Part shown: one piece after another, positions 1 through 4,319 of the stretch
How the letters are laid out: the number at the start of each line of letters is the position of its first letter
How positions within the stretch are numbered: the stretch's first letter is position 1
Assembly: GCA_910577065.1 (NCBI GenBank)
Contig: CAJTLD010000100.1
Coordinates: forward strand, 1 to 6,881
Length of the DNA: 6,881 nucleotides
Source of the DNA: an uncultured Lachnospiraceae bacterium
GTDB taxonomy: Bacteria; Bacillota; Clostridia; Lachnospirales; Lachnospiraceae
Reading direction: 5' to 3'
Made by a program: the position numbers and the translations under genes
The notes under the pieces: generated by a model
What the model was told of the DNA's origin: nothing
Database searches by the model: none
The model's input: only the letters and a program-made list of their open reading frames with translations

Positions 1-68
1 CCATGGTCAAGCGGTTAAGACATCGCCCTTTCACGGCGGTAACACGGGTTCGATTCCCGTTGGAGTCA
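1..68 (+). tRNA. tRNA-Glu (UUC), 5' end cut by window edge
   Basis: The 3' acceptor strand TGGAGTC and discriminator A lie at 61-68. The window opens with CCA, the last three bases of the 5' acceptor strand, so about four bases are missing upstream. The anticodon arm is TCGCC (23-27), loop CTTTCAC (28-34), GGCGG (35-39), giving anticodon TTC at 30-32. The T arm reads ACGGG-TTCGATT-CCCGT. No CCA is encoded after position 68, so it must be added by nucleotidyltransferase. It is followed after four bases by tRNA-Cys, so the two are probably co-transcribed from a promoter outside the window. Confidence 0.96.
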
Positions 69-72
69 TTAC

Positions 73-144
73 GGCGTAGTAGCCAAGTGGTAAGGCAATG
101 GTCTGCAACACCAGTACGCGCCGGTTCAAATCCGGCCTACGCCT
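73..144 (+). tRNA. tRNA-Cys (GCA)
   Basis: Full cloverleaf. Acceptor GGCGTAG (73-79) pairs with CTACGCC (137-143), with U at discriminator position 144 as expected for cysteine tRNA. The D stem is GCC (82-84)/GGC (94-96). The anticodon stem TGGT (99-102)/ACCA (110-113) closes loop CTGCAAC, with anticodon GCA at 105-107. The T arm is GCCGG (120-124), TTCAAAT, CCGGC (132-136). CCA is not encoded. It is the last gene of the tRNA cluster and is followed directly by a terminator. Confidence 0.97.
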
Positions 145-150
145 CTTAGA

Positions 151-174
151 AACCCCGATTTTCGGGGTTTTTTT
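151..174 (+). terminator. Rho-independent terminator of the tRNA cluster
   Basis: An 8-bp perfect stem AACCCCGA (151-158)/TCGGGGTT (162-169) closes a TTT loop and runs into an uninterrupted T tract (168-174). It starts seven bases after the tRNA-Cys discriminator, so it ends the tRNA transcript and separates it from the promoter at 204. Confidence 0.93.
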
Positions 175-203
175 GTAATTCATTATACGTGGGAAACAGA
201 TAC

Positions 204-232
204 TTGACAGTCCCCAAAATTTTAAATACAAT
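204..232 (+). promoter_or_regulatory. sigma-A-type promoter for the small-protein gene
   Basis: A perfect -35 TTGACA (204-209), a 17-bp AT-rich spacer and -10 TACAAT (227-232, one mismatch from TATAAT) predict a start near 239. It lies 30 bp beyond the tRNA terminator and about 155 bp upstream of the first well-supported start codon (388), so a long untranslated leader is implied. Confidence 0.88.
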
Positions 233-238
233 AACTTC

Positions 239-387
239 AAATTACTATAGTTAGATTGAAAAATGCATTTCGGCAAATGTATTCCACACGTAGTGGGAGG
301 ATTTGTTCATCTGATGGGGCAAATATCACGCTAAGCCGGGATGTAGTAGGAGAATATGGTTGCAGGGTAAGGAACGGAGGGAATAAA
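239..387 (+). promoter_or_regulatory. long 5' leader with two adjacent hairpins, possible structured RNA
   Basis: Roughly 149 nt lie between the predicted transcription start and the ATG at 388. AATGCATTT (262-270) and AAATGTATT (275-283) form a 9-bp stem with one G-U pair around a CGGC loop. The next base begins a second stem, CCAC (284-287)/GTGG (293-296), with a 5-nt loop, so the two could stack. A third possible pairing is ATTTG (301-305)/CAAAT (320-324). The 3' part is purine- and G-rich (GGTTGCAGGGTAAGG at 358-372) and runs into the ribosome binding site. I compared it by eye with the riboswitch cores I know (c-di-GMP-I and -II, purine, fluoride, ZTP, THF, guanidine-I) and none fits. 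There is no visible anti-Shine-Dalgarno segment and no terminator hairpin, so a regulatory role is only a possibility. Confidence 0.4.
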
Positions 388-729
388 ATGAGCAGGACGA
401 AATTTACGATGACAGGAGAAAATGCAAAAAGTATCCGGGAAGTAGCCGGTGATTTAAGAAGAGAAATCAAAGCAGAACTCGTTTCTGAAATATGCCGCGA
501 AATGAATGGTGCGGAAGTAATTGTGTTATTGTTTGAGAAATATTATCTTCGTAATGGAAGTTATGCAGGGCTTACGGTTATGCTTACCGAATGCGGGGAT
601 GAAAAAACGGCTGACGTTGTAGGATTTGGCGGCGGAGGGGGAATGGTAAATTGGAGTTTTGGAGCAAACGCTGATTTTGCGAAACAGGCGAATATAATAT
701 TACAGAAATATGGCTTTAGCGTTGAATGA
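388..729 (+). CDS. small conserved hypothetical protein, possibly DUF6054 family (113 aa)
   Basis: The start is ATG 388, preceded by GGAGG (376-380) at 7-nt spacing; the stop is TGA 727-729. The frame stays open upstream to a TTG at 256, but that extension has no good ribosome binding site and crosses the hairpins, so I reject it. The protein has no signal peptide or clear membrane segment and is probably cytoplasmic. It reads as an N-terminal helical part (residues ~10-38, charged), a strand-rich centre (AEVIVLLFEKYYLRNGSYAG, 42-61; LTVMLTE, 62-68), then a glycine run GFGGGGG (79-85), NWSFGANADFA (88-98) and a C-terminal helix ending in KYGFSVE. The ordering, with KYYLRNGSYA, Gly-rich stretch, FGAN and YGF, resembles what I recall of the Firmicutes DUF6054 family (about 110 residues, unknown function); this is from memory. 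It has its own promoter and is probably monocistronic. No function can be assigned. Confidence 0.78.
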   Translation: MSRTKFTMTGENAKSIREVAGDLRREIKAELVSEICREMNGAEVIVLLFEKYYLRNGSYAGLTVMLTECGDEKTADVVGFGGGGGMVNWSFGANADFAKQANIILQKYGFSVE

Positions 730-741
730 CAGGCGCGGGTT

Positions 742-766
742 ATTGACGATACGTGCAATTTTTTTT
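742..766 (+). terminator. weak hairpin plus T-run after the small-protein gene, overlapping the galK promoter
   Basis: ATTG (742-745) pairs with CAAT (756-759) and ACG (746-748) pairs with CGT (752-754) around an ATA loop, with G755 bulged. The stem is followed directly by an eight-T run (759-766). It begins 13 bases after the stop at 729, a usual place for an intrinsic terminator. The stem is short and only partly GC, so efficiency would be low. It shares its sequence with the galK promoter: the -35 hexamer lies in the stem and the T-run fills the spacer. Confidence 0.45.
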
Positions 767-771
767 ATAAT
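743..771 (+). promoter_or_regulatory. sigma-A-type promoter of galK
   Basis: The -35 TTGACG (743-748, one mismatch), a 17-bp spacer and a perfect -10 TATAAT (766-771) predict a start near 778, about 40 nt before the galK ATG. The spacer contains a run of eight T. I see no cre-like or repressor-type palindrome around it, so expression may be largely constitutive or controlled by something not visible here. Confidence 0.87.
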
Positions 772-817
772 AGTAAGAAGCGGTTTATTACAGTGATTAT
801 GCGAAAGGAGAACAGGT

Positions 818-2062
818 ATGTCGAATATGCCAGCAAAAGAAGTTTTAGAACGTGTCTATGGGGAAAGTAAAAGGAGTGGGGAACGGTTTTTGCATTTGTC
901 GGAATGCTTTGCCAAACATTTTGGAGACGCCGAAGTGGAGTTTTTTACTTCTCCGGGACGGACAGAGATGATTGGGAACCACACGGATCATAACGGCGGG
1001 AAGATTGTGGCAGCCAGTATCAGCCTGGATACCATTGGAGCGGCGGCGCCGAATGGAACAGGGACAATCCGTATTTTAAGCGAAGGATACGATATGATAG
1101 AAGTGGAAATTAACATTGCTTCTTCTGTGGAGAAAAAATCGGGGACAAAAGCGCTGATTGCGGGGATGATAGAGGCAATCGGCAAGTTTGGATACAAAGT
1201 AGAAGGCTTTGACGCATATATGACGACGGAAGTCATTGCAGCGGCGGGCGTTAGTTCATCCGCATCTTTTGAAATGCTGTTTTGTGCAATGGTTAACGCT
1301 ATGTTTAACGATAATAAAATGCCGCTTGGGGATTGTGCAAGGATTGGGCAGTATGCGGAAAATAATTTCTGGATGAAATCGTCCGGCCTGATGGATCAGA
1401 TGGCGTGTGCGGCAGGCGGCGCGATTCTTTTGGATTTTGCAGACGATATTAAATGCGAAAAGATAGATGCTTCCTTTGATCAGTTGGGATATGATATGGT
1501 GATTGTCAATACCGGAAAAGGGCACGGGGATTTGAGTGATGAATATTCTGCAGTTCCAGCGGAAATGTTCCAGGTTGCGGCGGCAATGGACGCGAAACGG
1601 CTGTGTGAACGCTCGGTAGATGAATTTATGAAGGAGCTTCCCAGGATTGAACAGGTACTTAAAAATGATCGTGCGATTATGCGCGCACTCCATTTCTATG
1701 AGGAAAACCGCAGAGTGGATGCAGCGGCGGAAGCGCTTGCAAAAAATGACGGAAAGACAGTGCTTAGGCTTTTGACGGAGTCGGGCAATTCTTCCTGGAA
1801 ATGGCTGCAGAACTGTATGTCCAAGTCCAATGAGAAGGATCAAAAGGTCGCTTTAACGCTTGCTATGACAGAGATGTTCTTAGAGAGGATTCAGGACGGC
1901 TGCTGCAGGGTACACGGCGGCGGTTTTGCCGGAGTGATTCTGGCGGTTGTGCCAAAGGCAAAAACGGCAGAGTATGTGGAATACATAGCTAAGCTGGTAG
2001 GAAATGACAATGTATATCCGATGCAAATCCGGCAGACAGGAGCGGTGAGCCTGGGGCGTTAA
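818..2062 (+). CDS. galK: galactokinase, clostridial-type GHMP kinase (414 aa)
   Basis: Phosphorylates alpha-D-galactose with ATP to galactose 1-phosphate, the first committed step of the Leloir pathway; cytoplasmic. ATG 818 follows AAGGAG (805-810) at 7-nt spacing. The three GHMP signatures are present in order: the sugar-binding motif SPGRTEMIGNHTDH (residues 45-58), the ATP-binding loop GVSSSAS (144-150) and the C-terminal glycine motif HGGGFAG (366-372). GLMDQ at 190-194 holds the expected catalytic Asp (D193). The length fits clostridial galactokinases, which run slightly longer than the ~390 residues of classical enzymes. The first motif departs from the textbook GRxNxIGEHxDY form (E for N at 50, N for E at 54, H for Y at 58); my recollection is that clostridial homologues share this GRTE..GNHTDH form. 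No galT or galE lies alongside, so the rest of the pathway must be elsewhere. Another GHMP sugar kinase cannot be fully excluded, but galactokinase is the best fit. Confidence 0.9.
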   Translation: MSNMPAKEVLERVYGESKRSGERFLHLSECFAKHFGDAEVEFFTSPGRTEMIGNHTDHNGGKIVAASISLDTIGAAAPNGTGTIRILSEGYDMIEVEINIASSVEKKSGTKALIAGMIEAIGKFGYKVEGFDAYMTTEVIAAAGVSSSASFEMLFCAMVNAMFNDNKMPLGDCARIGQYAENNFWMKSSGLMDQMACAAGGAILLDFADDIKCEKIDASFDQLGYDMVIVNTGKGHGDLSDEYSAVPAEMFQVAAAMDAKRLCERSVDEFMKELPRIEQVLKNDRAIMRALHFYEENRRVDAAAEALAKNDGKTVLRLLTESGNSSWKWLQNCMSKSNEKDQKVALTLAMTEMFLERIQDGCCRVHGGGFAGVILAVVPKAKTAEYVEYIAKLVGNDNVYPMQIRQTGAVSLGR

Positions 2063-2102
2063 AGCTTTGTAAGGTGTGTCTGGCAGGTTTTGCAGTTGAA
2101 GC

Positions 2103-3389
2103 TTAAGCCGGGTGGCGGAGCAGGACAAAGAATCTTGTTCCGCCGCCCGGTGTGTCTGTTACGACAATTTTTCCGCCATGAGCGGTGATAATTTCCTGGG
2201 CGATACAAAGCCCAAGACCGAAGTGCTCTTTTGCGGAGCGGGATTTGTCTGCGCGGTAAAAGCGGTCAAATATAAAAGGTTTGTCTTTTTCATCAATTCC
2301 AATTCCATTGTCTTCTACCATAATCCAAAACATTGATTTATTATAGGAAAGCGACAGTTTAACGTATCCTTTTGGTTTGCCGTAGTTAAACGCGTTTGAG
2401 ATCAGGATGGAAAGCACTTGCTGTATGCGTCTGCTGTCACAGCTGCAGCGGGGTAGCGTTTCTTCCGGAAGAGTGATTTTTAAAGAAATATTTTGCTGCT
2501 TTGCCATTGGTTCAAAGGCTTCATAGGTATTGAGCAAAAGGGTGTCCAGTTCTGCCGGTTTTATATCCAGTTCGAAACGCTCGGTATCGGCACGGTTTAA
2601 CAACAGTAAATCGTCTGTTAATGAGGATAGACGGAGGGTTTCTTCCGCAATAATGTGGAGAAAATGCTCCTTTTGCACTTCGTTTGCAGATTTAGAGGCG
2701 GATACGGCGGAACAGATGACGGAGATTGGCGTACGCAATTCGTGGGAGGCGGAGGCGACAAAAGCGGCCTGTTTCCTGCGGGACTCAATAATCGGATTTA
2801 ATAATTTGCCGGTATAGCGCCAGGAAAATAAAAACAGGGCAAAAACGCCTGCAATATTCAAAAACAAAAAACGGCGGCGTTGTGCTTTTATCTGTTGGTT
2901 TAACGCGGCGCGGGAAGAAAGGATGATTCCGGTCAGCGTGCCCGAATTTTTTCGTATCTGAAACATAGAGGCATCGTATAATTCTTTTTTTGAGGAAACC
3001 CAGGTAAATTCCTGATGTGCAGCGGTATAATGAGAGCCGTCCGAAAGTGCGGGAAAGGCCTCTTTTGCGTATGCCATGGCTTCATCGGCGAGGGCGTTTT
3101 CCTGTTCGGAGAGCGCAACCCGGTTGTAGGAGAGGGGAATACCGTTGTCGTATATGCTCAGGATAAATTTTTGTGTGGCGGCTGTTTTGGACAGCCATTC
3201 CCAGGTCAGGGATGATTGCTGATTCATAGAAGACAGCAGGGAAGAAGCCTGGGAGGAAAAGGCCAGGGATGCGTTTTGGCGCAGTTCTTTTTCAGACATA
3301 AAAAGGTAGCTTACAGACATTGCGAGCAGTATTGCGCCTGCAATCCCGGTGAAAAGAAGGGTCAGGCGGCGGTGCAGTTTTTTATACAT
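2103..3389 (-). CDS. membrane sensor histidine kinase of a two-component system (428 aa)
   Basis: Autophosphorylates on histidine and passes phosphate to the response regulator encoded just upstream. TM1 is at about residues 10-31, an extracytoplasmic sensor region at ~32-172, and TM2 at ~174-190. The HisKA dimerisation/phosphoacceptor helix carries ASHELRTPISV with H216. The HATPase domain shows the N-box ILISNAFNYG (N332), G1 box VEDNGIGI (358-365), F box FDRFYRAD (374-381) and G2 box GLGLC (391-395). Only about 20 residues (RYTGKLLNPIIESRRKQAAF) separate TM2 from the HisKA helix, so there is no full HAMP domain. The sensor region matches nothing I recognise. ATG 3389-3387 overlaps the end of the regulator gene by 8 bp, and GGAGG lies inside that gene about 10 nt upstream, so translation is coupled. 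The gene ends 40 bp from convergent galK. The divergent transporter suggests an envelope or nutrient signal, but the ligand is unknown. Confidence 0.93.
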   Translation of the reverse strand: MYKKLHRRLTLLFTGIAGAILLAMSVSYLFMSEKELRQNASLAFSSQASSLLSSMNQQSSLTWEWLSKTAATQKFILSIYDNGIPLSYNRVALSEQENALADEAMAYAKEAFPALSDGSHYTAAHQEFTWVSSKKELYDASMFQIRKNSGTLTGIILSSRAALNQQIKAQRRRFLFLNIAGVFALFLFSWRYTGKLLNPIIESRRKQAAFVASASHELRTPISVICSAVSASKSANEVQKEHFLHIIAEETLRLSSLTDDLLLLNRADTERFELDIKPAELDTLLLNTYEAFEPMAKQQNISLKITLPEETLPRCSCDSRRIQQVLSILISNAFNYGKPKGYVKLSLSYNKSMFWIMVEDNGIGIDEKDKPFIFDRFYRADKSRSAKEHFGLGLCIAQEIITAHGGKIVVTDTPGGGTRFFVLLRHPA

Positions 3390-4065
3390 GTGGCGCTTCC
3401 TCCAGACGATAGCCGATACCGCGTATGGTTTTTATGATAACGCTTGTACTGGCCGATTTTAAGCGGCGGCGGATAAAGTGCATATAGTTGTCTAAGTTGC
3501 CGTCTTCTACTTCTGAATCAAACCCCCAGACTTTGGAAAGGAGCGTGGCGCGCGGAAGAGTCTGGGAGGGATTCTGCAGGAAAATTTTAAGCAGAGCGCC
3601 CTCTTTTTTGGATAGCGTGCAGCTTCCGGCGGCGCCGCTTAAGCGGTTTGCGGCAGGGTCAAAGGTAAGATCGCCGAACGTAAGCGTTTCGGTAGAAAGC
3701 CATGTTCTTGGACGGCGGTTTATGCTTCGGATGCGCGCCATAAGTTCTTCAAAAGCAAAGGGCTTGACAATGTAGTCGTCTGCCCCGGAGTCTAGGCCGG
3801 TGATTTTATCCTCAAGTTCACCGAGGGCGGTTAGCAGGATGACCGGTGTCTGATTGCCCGCGGCGCGCAGTTTCTGAAGGACGGTGATGCCGTCCAGAAC
3901 AGGGAGCATACGGTCTAGGAGGATAAGATCGTGGATGTTTTCGGAGATATAGTACAAAGCATCCTCGCCGTTTTCGCAGCCGTCAACGGTGAACCCGGCG
4001 TGGGCAAGTTGAAACGACAGTGTCTCTAAAAGGTTTTTATCGTCTTCTACCAATAGTATTCTCAT
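3382..4065 (-). CDS. OmpR/PhoB-family DNA-binding response regulator (227 aa)
   Basis: Receives phosphate from the cognate kinase and binds DNA as a dimer on tandem repeats. The receiver domain (1-~116) has the acidic pair D8/D9, phosphoacceptor D51 in LILLDRMLP, switch residue T79 in VILLTA and K101 in YIVKPF. The winged-helix domain (~126-223) has LSKKEGALLKIFLQNP (151-166), KVWGF (178-182), the recognition helix region ~187-203 (NLDNYMHFIRRRL) and the wing RGIGYRL (215-221), all typical of the OmpR/PhoB subfamily. ATG 4065-4063 follows AGGAGA at 9-nt spacing. It is the first gene of a regulator-kinase operon. The upstream 18-bp 7-4-7 box at 4117-4134 and its mirror-oriented copy at 4242-4259 have the form expected of binding sites for this class of protein, so autoregulation and control of the divergent transporter are likely. 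The specific subfamily (PhoP, VanR and so on) cannot be named from this. Confidence 0.95.
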   Translation of the reverse strand: MRILLVEDDKNLLETLSFQLAHAGFTVDGCENGEDALYYISENIHDLILLDRMLPVLDGITVLQKLRAAGNQTPVILLTALGELEDKITGLDSGADDYIVKPFAFEELMARIRSINRRPRTWLSTETLTFGDLTFDPAANRLSGAAGSCTLSKKEGALLKIFLQNPSQTLPRATLLSKVWGFDSEVEDGNLDNYMHFIRRRLKSASTSVIIKTIRGIGYRLEEAPHV

Positions 4066-4100
4066 GTTGGGAAGTCTCCTTATTTGGTGTGTATCAAATT

Positions 4101-4134
4101 ATTCTATCATAAGAAGCTTTAAATTATCTCTAAA
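4101..4134 (-). promoter_or_regulatory. regulator-operon promoter with 7-4-7 direct-repeat operator
   Basis: On the minus strand, TTTAGAG (4134-4128), ATAA, TTTAAAG (4123-4117) form direct repeats with an 11-bp period, one DNA turn. Ten bases later comes TAGAAT (4106-4101), a reasonable -10. At the -35 spacing for that -10 the sequence is AGATAA, not a -35 box, so the repeats stand in for it, as in activator-dependent PhoB/OmpR-type promoters. An alternative reading is a conventional promoter TTTAGA (4134-4129), N17, TATGAT (4111-4106). The ten-base geometry shared with the copy at 4242-4275 favours the first reading. Confidence 0.6.
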
Positions 4135-4166
4135 TTTCATGGAAAGGACGTTTTATAATAATAGTG

Positions 4167-4184
4167 TGGAAATTTTGGAAATTT
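4167..4184 (+). repeat. perfect 9-bp tandem repeat TGGAAATTT x2
   Basis: TGGAAATTT occurs at 4167-4175 and again at 4176-4184 with no gap, about midway between the two operator boxes in the divergent intergenic region. Each unit contains the self-complementary core AAATTT. It could be a binding site for another regulator or simply AT-rich low-complexity sequence. Confidence 0.35.
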
Positions 4185-4241
4185 GTTGCAGATGTACGGG
4201 TATAATTTTCGGGAAGGAAAAAATATGTGGCGTTTTCTTTT

Positions 4242-4275
4242 TTTAGAGAAAAATTAAAGATTCCCCTGTTATAGT
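4242..4275 (+). promoter_or_regulatory. transporter-operon promoter with matching 7-4-7 direct-repeat operator
   Basis: TTTAGAG (4242-4248), AAAA, ATTAAAG (4253-4259) matches the regulator-operon box in 16 of 18 positions but points the other way. It is followed after exactly 10 bp by -10 TATAGT (4270-4275), predicting a start near 4282 and a leader of about 38 nt. The expected -35 position reads AGAAAA, far from consensus, so RNA polymerase would need an activator bound at the repeats. I infer the activator is the response regulator encoded at 3382-4065. Confidence 0.65.
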
Positions 4276-4319
4276 AGCGTACACAGGAAATAGCCTGAGA
4301 ATTTGAAGGAGGTTTTTGT

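Noticed and set aside
69..203. tRNA-associated attachment site for an integrated element
   Set aside because: I found no repeat of the tRNA-Glu or tRNA-Cys 3' ends elsewhere in the window and no integrase. The downstream genes look like ordinary chromosome.
256..387. Upstream in-frame extension of the small-protein gene from a TTG at 256
   Set aside because: The frame is open for 44 more codons, but there is no ribosome binding site before 256, the segment contains two stable hairpins, its residues look non-protein-like, and ATG 388 has an ideal GGAGG at 7-nt spacing.
1256..1843. 195-codon open frame on the minus strand inside galK
   Set aside because: It lies fully antisense to a well-supported galactokinase gene, has no ribosome binding site and no recognisable family. 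Other long antisense frames at 4755-5201 and 6562-6876 are shadows for the same reasons.
2059..2106. Inverted AAGCTT-containing arms (TTAAAGCTT and AAGCTTAA) between convergent galK and kinase genes as a shared terminator
   Set aside because: The arms pair only with a bulge, the loop is over 30 nt, and neither strand has a T-run after the stem.
4154..4159. Consensus TATAAT as the transporter promoter
   Set aside because: No -35-like hexamer lies at 16-18 bp spacing, and the operator-linked TATAGT at 4270-4275 explains expression better. The region is AT-rich enough for chance hits.
4265..4287. CCTGT (4265-4269) and ACAGG (4283-4287) flanking the transporter -10 as a repressor operator
   Set aside because: The arms are only 5 bp with 13 bases between them, easily chance, and there is no second copy.
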